Below are positions 47,761 through 60,009 of a stretch of DNA of 64,000 nt, piece by piece (position 1 is the first letter of the stretch; every line of letters begins with the position of its first letter). A program made the translations under genes and the position numbers. This DNA is from Aspidiotus rigidus. Taxonomy: Eukaryota; Arthropoda; Insecta; Hemiptera; Diaspididae. The notes below the pieces were generated by a model. That model did no database searches and was not told the origin of the DNA. It saw only the letters and a list, made by a program, of their open reading frames with translations. Location of the stretch: NCBI GenBank assembly GCA_035079385.1, contig JAVHKY010000013.1:13576001-13640000 (forward strand). Reading direction: 5' to 3'.

Positions 47761-48269
47761 TTCAATTTTTCGAAATATTCGAAGAAAAAAATCGATTTCG
47801 AGGAGCTAAAATGTCCCATAAGAATGTTGGCACTGATTTTTGGGGGTCGGAGTTTTTATTTCATGTCGTTTCTGATATCGAGCCAGAGATTTTTTAACAA
47901 CATCCACCTCTGAACCCCAAAACGTTTCTACTTATCATTTATATAACCTGTACGAGTACAATAATATTTCAGTTACCCTTAATGATTTTTGAGTCCCTTT
48001 CAAAAAGTCTCGATCCAAAATGAATAGTCCTTCTAGCTCTCGCTCTTCTGTCGGATCTTTGATTCTCTGGAAGAGGCAAGATATTATTTTCGGCTCGTAA
48101 TCTAACGAAAGGGTTGAGGATGTACGCGTCGTCCGTTTTATTTTCTTTTTTACTCATCTACACCGCAGGGTAGTGTAAATTTTTTTTTATAAATCTATTC
48201 TCGAAACGAAAATACAAATGATTTACGAGTCAACAGTTCACTGTGAGCTGAAACGTAAATCTAGCTGGA
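47761..48269. other. Unique stretch, no gene seen
   Basis: AT-rich DNA preceding the satellite. A 62-codon minus frame (47969-48157) has no motif. Confidence 0.4.
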
Positions 48270-50640
48270 CAAAAATCTGTTTTCAATATTTCGTTTATCA
48301 AATAGGTCGATTCTTATGTACAACCGTCCGCCGAGTTCAAAAAAAAAGTCAAAAAATTCTCCAGTCTCTGGAACGTTCTGTTAATGGTAAAAAATCAAGA
48401 AAATCCCTTTTTCAAACTGGAGAACCGTTATTTTTTGTATTTTGTTCATCAATTAGGTCAATCCTTATGTAAACATGTCCGCTGAGTTAAAAAAAAAATA
48501 GTCAAAAAATCCTCCAGTCGCTGGATTGTTCTGGAAAGGGCAAAAAGTCAAGAAAATCCACTTTTTCAACCTGGAGAACCGTGATTTTTTGTATTTTGTT
48601 CAGCAATTAGGTCAACCCTTATGTAAACATATCCGCCGAGTTCAAAAAAGATAGTCAAAAATTCTCCAGTCGCTGGAACGTTCTGTTAATGGTAAAAAAT
48701 CAAGAAAATCCCTTTTTCAAACTGGAGAACCATTATTTTTTGTATTTTGTTTATTAATTAGGTCAACCCTTATGTAAACATGTCCGCCGAGTTCAAAAAA
48801 AAAATTGTCAAAAAATTCTCCAGTCGCTGGAACGTTCTGGAAGTGGCAAAAAGTCAAGAAAATCCACTTTTTGAAACTGGAGAACCTTTATTTTTTGTAT
48901 TTTGTTCATCAATTAGGTCAATCTTTATGTAAAGACGTCCGCCGAGTTGAAAAAAAATTGTCAAAAAATTCTCCAGTTGCTGGAACGTTCTGGAAATGGT
49001 AAAAAGTCAAGAAAATCCACTTTTTGAAACTGGAGAACCGTTATTTTTTGTATTTTGTTCATCAATTAGGTCAATCCAAATGTAAATATGTTCGCCAAGT
49101 TCAAAAAAAATTGTCAAAAAATTCTCCAGTCGCTGGAATGCTCTGGAATAAAAAAATCGAGAAAATCACTTCTTCAAACTAAAGAACCGTTACTTTTTGT
49201 AGTTCGTTCCTCAATTAGGTCAATCTGTATGTAAAAACGTCCGCCGAGTTCGAAAACAATAGTCAAAAAATTCTCCAGTCGCTGGAACGTTCTGTTAATG
49301 GTAAAAAATCAAGAAAATCCCTTTTTCAAACTGGAGAACCGTTATTTTTTGTATTTTGTTCATCAATAAGGTCAATCTTTATGTAAAGACGTCCGCCGAG
49401 TTGAAAAAAAATTGTCAAAAAATTCTCTAGTTGCTGGAACGTTCTGGAAATGGTAAAAAGTCAAGAAAATCCACTTCTTGAAACTGGAGAACCGTCATTT
49501 GTTGTATTTTGTTCATCAATTAGGTCAATCTTTATGTAAAGACGTCCGCCGAGTTGAAAAAAAATTGTCAAAAAATTCTCCAGTTGCTGGAACGTTCTGG
49601 AAATGGTAAAAAGTCAAGAAAATCCACTTTTTGAAACTGGAGAACCGTTATTTTTTGTATTTTGTTCATCAATTAGGTCAATCCAAATGTAAATATGTTC
49701 GCCAAGTTCAAAAAAAATTGTCAAAAAATTCTCCAGTCGCTGGAATGCTCTGGAATAAAAAAATCGAGAAAATCACTTCTTCAAACTAAAGAACCGTTAC
49801 TTTTTGTAGTTCGTTCCTCAATTAGGTCAATCTGTATGTAAAAACGTCCGCCGAGTTCGAAAACAATAGTCAAAAAATTCTCCAGTCGCTGGAACGTTCT
49901 GTTAATGGTAAAAAATCAAGAAAATCCCTTTTTCAAACTGGAGAACCGTTATTTTTTGTATTTTGTTCATCAATAAGGTCAATCTTTATGTAAAGACGTC
50001 CGCCGAGTTGAAAAAAAATTGTCAAAAAATTCTCTAGTTGCTGGAACGTTCTGGAAATGGTAAAAAGTCAAGAAAATCCACTTTTTGAAACTGGAGAACC
50101 GTCATTTGTTGTACTTTGTTCATCAATTAGGTCAACCCTCATGTAAACACGTCCGCTGATTTTGAAAAAAATAGTCAAAAAATTCTTCAGTCGCTGGAAT
50201 GTTCTGGAAATGGCAAAAAGTCAAAAAAATTCACTTTTTCAACGTGGAGAACCGTTTTTTTTTGTATTTTGTTCATCAATTAGGTCAATCCTCATGTAGA
50301 CACGTCCGCCGAGTTTGAAAAAAATAGTCAAAAAATTCTCCAGTTGCTGGAACGTTCTGGAAGTGGAAAAAAGTCAAGAAAATCCACTTTTAGAACCTTT
50401 ATTTTTTGTACTTTGTTCATCAATTAGGTCAACCTATATGTAAACATGTCCGCCGAGTTGAAAAAAAATAGTCAAAAAATTCTCCAGTTGCTGGAATGCT
50501 CTGGAATAAAAAAATCGAGAAAATCACTTCTTCAAACTAAAGAACCGTTACTTTTTGTATTTCGTTCCTCAATTAGGTCAATCTGTATGTAAAAACGTCC
50601 GCCGAGTTCAAAAAAAATAGTCAAAAAATTTCCGGTTGCT
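48270..50640. repeat. ~152-bp satellite array with 607-bp higher-order unit
   Basis: About 16 monomers are marked by AATTAGGTCAAT at 48451, 48605, 48756, 48911, 49064, 49213, 49365, 49518, 49671, 49820, 49972, 50125, 50278, 50422 and 50571, with spacings of 144-155 bp. The four-monomer block 48911-49517 is repeated almost without change as 49518-50124 (both 607 bp; monomers of 153, 149, 152 and 153). Each monomer contains CGCCGAGTT, a CAAAAAATTCTCCAGTYGCT phrase, and a GAGAACCGTTATTTTTTGTA phrase. It is homologous, in the same orientation, to the left half of the foldback interior (40280-40750). Confidence 0.9.
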
Positions 50641-51489
50641 GGAACGCTCTGAAAACAGCAATAAATCGGAAATATACACTTCATAAATGCAAAGCTAGCT
50701 GGAAAAAATTCAAGTGTAGGGTATGTGAGTGCGTAAAATTTTTTGGGACTATTTATGAACGTAGAATTTAAATTTGAAATCAGTTTCTCATTTTGAAAAC
50801 CCCTCTTCGTCCGCCGCTCCAGAATATAATATTGAAAAGTTATAAAAATAGTATTTTTTTTAATCAAAATGTGTAGGGATATTTTGGGCTGGAGGACCAT
50901 CAACTCCTCTGTCATGTATAAATCATATTAGACATGTAATTTGACAACCTATCACTTCTTTTCGTGTCCTAACATACTTCCAATAATGGGACCTAAGTCA
51001 TATATCCTCTGCCCTATGTAATAATTCCAAAACAGTTTCCAACTCTTTCAACTACCTGCGTTACTCAATTAATCCAACTTATACATTTCCGGTCTTTTTC
51101 TCCTGACGCAAAATTTAAGCCCGTCCACCTGACTCGACTCCTTTCAATTCTCTTTCCTATCCTCATATTCTCGTTCCTTGCTTCCCACTCCATTTCAGTT
51201 ATATTCTTATTCTCAACGCTCGCAAGCAACCATTTTGTTGTTGCTTGTTTTTTGTCTGATTTTAGCTATTTTTTATAAAATCCTCCAGTAACTATCTCTG
51301 GATATAAATTCTGTAATTGACTTCCCTCTGCAATTATAGCCTGCTTAACGAACTCGTACAAATAACTCGTAAGATTATTGCTGACTGATGTGAATGTCAG
51401 AATCGGCTGATTTTATCCGGGGTTTTGTGCAACGTCAAACAGTTCACGTTGAGTGAAAATCTTCGATGAATCCATCCTGAAGTGATATG
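50641..51489. other. Unique stretch between satellite and GTCGAC element; no gene seen
   Basis: The sequence is AT- and pyrimidine-rich. Frames are short and without motif. Confidence 0.4.
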
Positions 51490-53190
51490 CCCGTTGAACC
51501 ATGTCGACCGTCGATTTAGGGTCGATTTTGAGTCGACGGCAATGTCGACTCGAAATCGACTGAAATTCGACGTCAAATCGACGTCTTTATTGAAGTCCAT
51601 AAAATTACAGTCTATTTTGAAGGTAAATCGACGGCCTAACGACGTCGATTTGGAGTCGAAATATCGTCGACTTAGAAAGCATCTTGTCCAATATCATGTC
51701 GACCGTATAACGACGTCGATTTTGAGTCGATTTCCAGTCGACAATTGTGGTATTGTGATCGACCAAAAATCGACCGTATATCGACGTCGATATATGGTCG
51801 ATTTTTGGTCGATCACAATACCACAATTGTCGACTGGAAATCGACTCAAAATCGACGTCGATGTACGGTCGATTTTTGGTCGATCACAACACGACAATTG
51901 TCGACTGGAAATCGACTCAAAATCGACGTCGATATATGGTCGATTTTTGGTCGATCACAACACGACAATTGTCGACTGGGAATCGACTCAAAATCGACGT
52001 CGATATATGGTCGATTTTTGGTCGATCACAACACGACAATTGTTGACTGGAAATCGACTCAAAATCGACGTCAATATACGGTCGATTTTTGATCGATCAC
52101 AATACCACAATTGTTGACAAGGAATCGACTTAAAATCGACGTTGATGAACAATGAATGACAAATCATTTGGTGAATATAATAGCCTACCTGTCACAAAAT
52201 AAGGGACCCATGTTTCACAAAATACTTTTGGAGAAATGAGTCTCATGCACCTGTGCACGAAACCTCTTTCTCCAGAAGTATTTCATAAAAGATGGGTCCC
52301 TTATCTCGTGGCAGCACAATGGTACAGTACCAAAAATGAAAGAAATTCAACAATTTCCATGAATACCTGTTTAGAATCTTCGTCACAAATACCATCATTC
52401 AAAGTAGTATCCTCAGCTGAACTGGAAGAGGGAAGTGAGGAATAAAACAATTTATAACAGGGTCAAGTCAGTAATAAATAATAATTTTGACAGATTCAAT
52501 GACTTTCGATGGATTTTTATCCGAAAGCGCTCGCTTTTTAATAAAAAAAATTTATGAATTACGACTCTGATGGTAACTTTTTGTCTTGTGAATTATGCAT
52601 CTTATCATTACTTTAACTTTTTAATATTCAAATTCATGAAATTTCAACACAATTGCGCGAATTTTTAATCGCGAGGGGAATTATTCAATTGCAAGCGCGA
52701 ATTTTCAATCGCGAAAATCTATACTGGAATTATACCTCTACCATCGATAGGTCCCCGTAGGTGTTAGGCTAGGTTCGTTCGCGCAGGATAGGTCAGGAAT
52801 TGTGATGCGCAGTTCGAGCCCCGATGATGATGATAGAAAGATTCTCATCGATAGGTTTTTTTTTATTTTTTTGTTCTCTTTTCTTTAGTGAATATTGCGT
52901 AATAATGATGATAATAATATTAATAATAATAATAATTATTATTAATAATTATTGCGAGACTTCATAACGACGTCGATTTTGGGTCGAAGGCCACCGCTCA
53001 CCTTAAATCGACTCGACATCGACGTCGAAATCCAGTCGTTTGCCGTCGATTTACGGTCGACATACCCGGAACTATTTCGACTCGAAATCGACGTCGAATT
53101 TGGGTCGAATACTTATTAAAAAAATGGGTCGAAATGACGTCGATTTGACGTCAGATCGACGTCGATTTGCAGTCGACATGGTTCAACGGG
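51490..53190. mobile_element. Element with 19-bp perfect TIRs and GTCGA-rich body, 1701 bp
   Basis: CCCGTTGAACCATGTCGAC at 51490-51508 is exactly inverted at 53172-53190. The body is dominated by GTCGA, TCGAC, TCGAT and GACGTC words, except for 52146-52955, which holds AT-rich non-repetitive sequence and an ATAATA microsatellite near 52908-52950. It has no transposase. No convincing target duplication is seen (GATATG to the left, TGTACG to the right). Diverged relatives of its left end occur in family B at about 20217 and 42236. Confidence 0.8.
51700..52145. repeat. 71-bp tandem repeat with palindromic start
   Basis: TCGACTCAAAATCGACGTCG starts at 51841, 51912, 51983, 52054 and (diverged) 52125, exactly 71 bp apart. 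To the left of 51785/51786 the same unit runs in reverse orientation, so the array begins at a palindrome centred on GACGTC. Because 71 is not a multiple of three, overlapping open frames encode the same repeat out of phase (for example VDHNTTIVDW and WSITTRQLSTG). These are artefacts of the array. Confidence 0.9.
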
Positions 53191-55182
53191 TGTACGCAAA
53201 ATATTTATATTTCCAGTAATGCTCCGTTAGGCAGGCCTAAAATCATGTGCATTGATCGAGGAATAAGTACGCGATGCGAAGCAAAAGGTGAACCGCTATA
53301 CAGAAGTTATCGATCGACTTATTCGATCTTCATCAAATAAAGATTAACGTCCTGAAAAATTGACTCGAGGGAGTTAGAAAATCATTGCCCGGTTCCATTT
53401 TATGAAGCGTTTTTTCGTTTTGAACAAAAAGTGTTGCATCTCAGAGAGCTTCGCATCGCAAGGCATCGCAAATATACCCACACTTACTTCGTAATTTCTC
53501 GTGAAGTAAGTAGCAAAAAGTAGCAACTGATTTTTTCAGTATTGAAAATGGATGTAACAACGATTAAATTTGTAAACTTGAAATTCCATAGACTTGCATA
53601 AAATTTTTTTAATCATCCTCAACTTTCGTAATACAATACGCCTAACGTCCTGCAGTCTGGAGTCAACGAAATATCAGTACACTCGAATATAAATTGAAGA
53701 ACATCACGATCGAAAAATACACTCAAGAGGTACACATTTCATCGGTACTTATGCACCAAATACCTCGAAATCAATTGTTTAGGGATTAACGAATCTTCAT
53801 TTTTATGATTTTTGTCCAGCTAGATTCAGGTTTCATCCCACAGTGCAGTTTAGAGGTCGAAAAATATTTTTCACACTGTATTCGTACGCATCGTTTTTGT
53901 CGGTCTTACTTTCCTTGTTTTCGGTACGATTAGAAGAAAGATAAAAACGGACTGTCTTATCTTAATTGTATTAATTGGAGTGTCAGCCTTTTTGTGAATC
54001 TTGTGTCACAAAATGTCTAGAATTTAGTCTGTTCTCCTCCAACTCAAATTTCGAAAATGATATCCATTTTATTTTAATGGGAAAGTGGTAATAAAAATAT
54101 CATCAGAACACTCTTGCTGGTCCTATTTCATGGTGAATGCGTACTATAAATCAACCTAAAGTGAACGATGATCTCCTATTAATTCAAATTTTTTATAATC
54201 CAAGTTCCTGTTAGCTTTTTCTTTTTTTTTTTTCTTTTGTTTTCATAATCCACATTCCGACGTCCCACGTGCCCTTGTTGTGATACGAGTATGCAGTATC
54301 GTATATAAAGCGTTGTGGAAAATGAATGATAGCAGAGTTTATACGCGTATTAATAAAAATTTATCGTTCATAAACGCAGTATTTTGCGTTATCGCTTGCA
54401 AATGTCGCCCTCGCAAGAGTACGTAATTTTGCAAAAGCACGCTGCATGAACTCGCTCCCATTTATACGTACTCTTCGAATATTATACCGCTACACTAATT
54501 GTAAGTTTTTCGCTGCAATTTATCGTATAATATACGCTACTTTCTCTACGACTATATGTGTGGTCACGGCTGCTCACTCTTACGAGTAATTTTTCATAAT
54601 GCAGTATGAACGTCGCTGCTCGCAACTAGTTTAATATTATACGAGGGTACATTTTTTTCCCTCGAAAAACGTGTCCGCAAAAAAAAAAAAAAGGAACGGA
54701 AACCCACTATTTTTGAGACGAAACGAAGGAAGCGAAAATAAATAATAATTTCAACGTCTTGGCGATCTTTCCTCTTGCGACAAAAAACACAAATTAGAGT
54801 ATTGCGCTCATATGTTTGTGCAGAATGCAGTAAATTCCGTGAGCAGGAAATCAACGAAATCGTGCAGGCGTGCTTGCCACTGACGACTTTAATTTTTACT
54901 CGCCTCTCTTAATTGCTCGACTTCTGCATTTCACTCGTAGTACTTGGACGAGAAGTGTAAGTTGACGTTTTATGTCGTACTCAAATAATATATAGAGACT
55001 GAACGATTACTATTTTTTAAGGCGACAATGGGACGACCTCTATAGTGTTTGTCTTTTCCGTTTTTGTGCCAGATATTCTAGTCTCTTGAGTTTGTATGCT
55101 GGTACCTGTATTAACTTTATGTCATTCGCATTTCTCGTACCACAAATTTCTTTGCATTGGTCATAAATTGTATCACAGACTT
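53191..55182. other. Unique AT-rich stretch, no gene seen
   Basis: No recognisable coding or RNA gene. T-run near 54222-54232, A-run near 54680-54692. Confidence 0.4.
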
Positions 55183-56150
55183 CTAACCCATGCTTTGATG
55201 CGTAATATATGTTTTAGAGATCTCTATCTTCCTCCTCTTTTCATTAGCTCTTAACTGCACTAAACTTCTGACCTTGATTAGAAGAGAGGTTATTTCCGAT
55301 AGCTGTTGAAAGGGATCCTGGTGAGCGTGGCAGAAAAATGCTGGTAACTGAAAGAGGCAGTCCAGCTGCCATGTTTCCGTGAGAGAGAATGAATTTTGAA
55401 GAGGAGGGGTGTCTGAGTCCGGCGTGTATGACCAATGCGGAACCTTTTGAGGTAAATTTAGTGACAATGGTGTTCTTGGTGAGACGAGGGTCACTAGAAG
55501 AGCCAAGATTTTTTTGTGCTAATTTATCAAGTGGAACTTGCAGGCCTGAATTTAGGGTTAGGTAAGGTAGACAACTGCGTAGAGCGGCAAATTTTTCTAT
55601 GAGAAAACTTTCGTCGCCCACAATAATTATTTATCGTGATAATTTCAATTTGAAAAAAAGAAAAAAAAAACGCTGCAAGCGTCCCTGAATATGGAAACTG
55701 CTGAGCTAACATAAGGGTGCAATATGTATCAAATTCTGATGGCGGAAAAATTTTCCTAATCCTTTGGAGAAGATACAAAATGAGGCGGCAGGTTTCGAAA
55801 TGTCTACAGCGGCTGGAAGAGTAAATCCGCTCCTAGGAACTTGTTTTGGCAATCCGCTGGTTCGTGATTTGAAGTTTGATGTAGTAAATGAGGCTGCGGA
55901 TCTAGTGGGTAGAATTTCTGGGCGAATACGTGGTAGTGTCGTGACTACCCTGGCGGCCTTGTCCTTTTCATTTGTTACTCCTGATCCGCTGCGACTGAGA
56001 ACCCACATGAAGGTCACGGGTAGGAGACGGATGAGAACGTTATAACGAAAGTGTAGTGTATGGATCGAGTAACTTTGGAAATTGCTGTTAAGGTGGATAG
56101 GAAACAATGAAGAAAGTGTGTCATGAGAGTTGGGGCTGATTCTAGGCATT
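55183..56150 (-). other. Cluster of minus-strand open frames, unrecognised; possibly decayed TE coding sequence
   Basis: Frames of 107, 125, 83 and 147 codons cover 56149-55183 in partly overlapping registers. The predicted residues (for example PLDKLAQKNLGSSSDPRLTK; SGSGVTNEKDKAARVVTT) look less biased than random AT-rich translation, but I recognise no domain. There are no clear splice sites joining the frames. A frameshifted transposable-element ORF is one possibility. This is weak. Confidence 0.25.
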
Positions 56151-56259
56151 GGAAGATCGCTTGGATTTCGGTTATTGGGATTGAGACGGACTTGTGGTCA
56201 CGAGTCGAGAGAAATTTCTTGTGAATCAACTCGATTATTCTGTATAAAAAATGTTCTGG

Positions 56260-56640
56260 TCTAGTTTAAGCCTAGTATAGGGTAGTTGAGTATAGCCTAG
56301 CGTTCTAGAAAAGCTAGTAGGGTGCCGGTCAAGAAATTAGAAGAAGGAACCTAATCTCAAACTTTCGAATTTTCGATAGCAGATGAAGGCACAGTAAGGA
56401 CATCAACCAGGTCAAATCTCCTTGTGACGTCATTATCACCCGTTGAATCTGCTTGTGACATTATCAGCTGGAGTTTGCCTGTGACGTCATCAAGATTGTG
56501 ACGTAATCAGTCATTTTGACAGAATCTTATATAGTTTAGTATATTGTACGTTAAGCCTAGTTTAAGTCTAGTATAGGCTAATTTAGTATAGACTAGCATA
56601 CTAGGAAATCTAGTGGTGTGCCGGTAAAGACATTCAAAAT
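56260..56640 (+). repeat. Tandem duplication (~300-bp offset) with TGACGTCA sites
   Basis: TTTAAGCCTAGTATAGG...CTAGTAGGGTGCCGGTCAAG (56266-56335) recurs as GTTTAAGTCTAGTATAGGCT...CTAGTGGTGTGCCGGTAAAG (56560-56625). TGTGACGTCATCA-type sites lie between the copies. The CCTAGTATA words also occur in family C and at 26070. Confidence 0.6.
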
Positions 56641-59600
56641 GTCGAAAAGGGTGGCGTTGGTTTTTGAGTTCAGTAGGTCTAGTAAAAGGTGAGCGATAAG
56701 CTGAAGTGTTTATCGATTTTTCTCTTAAATTCCGTCGTTCGAGAATTATTTTAAACTGGGGTATGGCCCACGGAGGTTAGGTGGGTAAGATGGGAAGGGG
56801 AGAGTTGAGGTTGATTTCTTAAGAGAGGGCGATGGTAGATGAATTATTTGCGATCAGTCAGTCGGTGCCAGCTGGAGTTAGAGAGGATGTTGTGAATTGG
56901 AAACTGAGCGAGTTGAAGGATGGTGGTGAGGTGATTGGCTGTCAGTTCAAGTCGGCGGTGGCGTAGTGGTGGGTACCCTGATTTTTGCACCCAGGTTTAG
57001 GGCGGGGCTGAATCAAAAGTCACTTGTGTAAGGATGGCAGAATTGTGAACTGAATCTAAAAACGAGGGGAGCAAGGCCATCAATTTAGAAATCATGATCC
57101 GTAGTTTATCGATCGAAATAGAAACTTATATAAAGGGAGTAGGATTCTGCGATCGCATTCGATAAAGGCAAGAGGTATTTTTATAAACTCAGTGCGCGCC
57201 TTAAGAGCTTGTGGATTTAATTTCTTCGATATTATGTAGATGTCATAAATAACGTGATCGAAATAAGAGGCGTAGAACTATGTTAGTGAGTAGAATTGGA
57301 AGGAGTTGAGTAGAAGGAAGAAAATGAAGACTCCCAACGATTACATTTGTATAAACTTACTAGCGATTTTCTCTTCCGGGAAGAAATCAAAAGATGAATT
57401 AGTGTGTCTTTTCTTCAATGATTTAAAACTTCTTGATATAAGGCATAAGCTAGGTTGGGATTGAAAAGAGACCATACGAGTCTCAAATTTTATCAATCAT
57501 GATAATATATCGACTTCTCTATCGACATATCGACTTTTGTATTATGTAAACCAATCTTTGTCTCGTACCCTGTTTTGTAAAGCCTAAAATACACAGATTT
57601 GTCGTACGCACTTGTTCCTACGCCTCTACTCAGTAACCTGGAAGTCAAAGTAAATCCGTTCACACGGAAAAAACAATGCCAAATCAATGAAAACCAATGC
57701 TAAGATGTTTGGTTGCTTATAATGCTCGCTACTCTTACTTGTAATTCTATCTGCGAGTCTAGTGCGACGCAATCTATACAAAATGGACGCGAGGACACGT
57801 ACATTCTTACACTTATACCTGGAGTAGTCAAGGTCACCGATGACGTCATTAGCTCTTGACGTTTGTCTCGTAAACTCCAGATAGACCCTCAGTCTTACAT
57901 TCCACTCCCATAATAGGTATTATTGAAATTTTTCTGGAGTCTTACGACCCACTTTCAATCAATTCATCCACAACTTTTTGATCCTTCAACTGAATCCCTA
58001 ATCTCTTCGGATAAGGCAGCATATTATCCTTGATTTCTTATTAGAAAAATCTATATTGTTCTAAGTAAGTAATTCTTTTCTCCAACTGCATTGAAGCTCT
58101 TTTTTTCAACCATTTGACTGTTCTTCATTTTATGAGTTTCGCATAAAAGTGGTATTGGAAATTGAAAAGAGACACGAATTGAATTAACACGGTACTTTTC
58201 GAACAAAATGTGCATCACCTCATCAAGCGGCAGTTAATGAGACAAAATGTACGAGACGAAGACAAGCGTAAGAATAAATTGGGTGATCGTGAAGGATCGA
58301 CCTCGTAACCCTTAGAAAAAGCTTCGATGATGTTGACAGATGTAAGACCGCACGCATCCGATCTACTCAAACGACTCCGCGAGAATCGACTTACAAAAGA
58401 CGATTCGCCGGTGGACTGGTCAATTTTTTTCTACTTGTCGCCAGCAATGTGCGTTTCGTAGACGCCGACACGAAACAAATTACTAGTCGAAATGGTAAAT
58501 ATGGAACGTGATTGATGGATACTCGAGCGTCGTCATTTAGCTTCAGCTTTTCCTCCACTTGCAGACGCAACACACGACGCAGACTATAAAGTCTAGGCTT
58601 TTGAAAGCGGCGCGGCGCGTCGCGACGTGGCGTCATTTCTAGCGGAATTGATAAGGCTTGTCAAAGGAGCTTTTTCTTACCAGCCATCGACGGTGTTTTT
58701 CGTGAAGTTCTTAATTTTCTATTGCCGTGGTGGTGGTGGTGATAGTTGTTGTCGTTGTTACGTAGATACACTGCCCAACTTTGATTCGGCTGTCTCTATT
58801 TTTTCAACGATTAATGGTTTATTGCCGAGGCATGTATAAACAACAATGAAAATAAAACTCGCGTAACACAATTTGTCAGAGTAGAAAAAGGAACGAAACG
58901 ACGTAGTGGAGGGGGGGTAGGAAGAGAGAGAAGAAAAAACCGAGGCAAAAACACATTGTATTGTCCGTCGGCGATGGGCAAAACGTTTCTGTGTACACGT
59001 GTGTTGGTCGTTACAAGGCGTAAATGATTTACTGGTTTAATATTTCTTTTCATTTACGCAGCCAAACGGAGGAGTCGAGAACGGATTTCGTTCCGCTGAA
59101 ATTTTAAACTGGAGTGTTTTACTGCAGAAGTCGATAGTTGAAAAAAAAAAAAACGAATGTTCTCTCTATTACATCAATTTGTTCTCGAATGCGCCGCAAT
59201 TTTCAAAATTTTGGAGCGGAGAGGAAAGAAAAAATTTTTAACCATTTTCAACCAGGAATTCGAGCTCTATAGTCGGTAAATTGACTTTAGCGACGAGTAG
59301 TCTGCTCGATGATCGGGTTTAAAGACTTGTCCTTGAGTTTTGAACGTCTTTTTGATCATTTTTATCGAATTTTTGGGGAATTATTCGTAGATAAAGATAT
59401 TTTCACGATCGTATGGCTGCATCTATCTTATTTATTAGAGGTACGTATATTTTGTCATGCACGAGAATGTTGTATAAAATGAAAGTGCATACATTCCTCT
59501 TCAAACCCTAAATCTTGCACCAAAATTAGTTCTCGATCCAACATTTTTGATTGCCACCGGTTAGGTGAATGATCTTAACCTAATTTGGGGATTTGGGAAA

Positions 59601-60009
59601 TTTTCAAAGGAGGATAACAAATTATAGTTCTAAAGTTGCCCGCACATTCAGAAAATGTCCTTCTGTTCCCTGGAAGAAAAAGTTCTCCCTTTCCCTAAGA
59701 GACTAGACAAATTTTTCCAATCCAAATTGTGGTTTTGAGTGGACGGCAGCTGTAACTTAGTTAAGTATCTTGAGACAATTTCTATATCTTTTAACTATAT
59801 ACACACGAGAATAGGCTTAAGCTACCTACATACATGAGAGGAAAGACTTGGAGAAAAGGGTGTCTTAGAATGGTGCTTGTAGGGGGCTAGGTCTGAAACA
59901 TTTCTAATGCGGAAAGGTAACCGGTGGAAATATCCACCGTCTAATGACTGTCCTTGTAACTGATCAAATAACAAAAAATTGAATCATCGCCTTTGATTGG
60001 TAGCTTTGA
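56641..60009. other. Unique stretch, no gene supported; CG-rich patch at 58350-58700
   Basis: Between 58560 and 58625 the sequence is strongly CG-rich (GGCGCGGCGCGTCGCGACG). An 81-codon minus-strand frame (58391-58636) begins there. This could be a promoter or first exon, but no domain or second exon is visible. The rest is AT-rich without motif. TGACGTCA near 57840. Confidence 0.4.

Noticed and set aside
48270..50640. CRISPR-like array
   Set aside because: The repeat spacing is ~152 bp with the whole monomer repeated, with no short repeats and unique spacers, and the genome is eukaryotic.
51482..52117. 211-codon ORF and overlapping frames
   Set aside because: Translation of a 71-bp tandem repeat; the same peptide phrases appear in different frames.
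52760..52840. tRNA-derived SINE (B-box-like AGTTCGAGCCCC)
   Set aside because: No matching A box, cloverleaf or poly(A)/T end could be traced.
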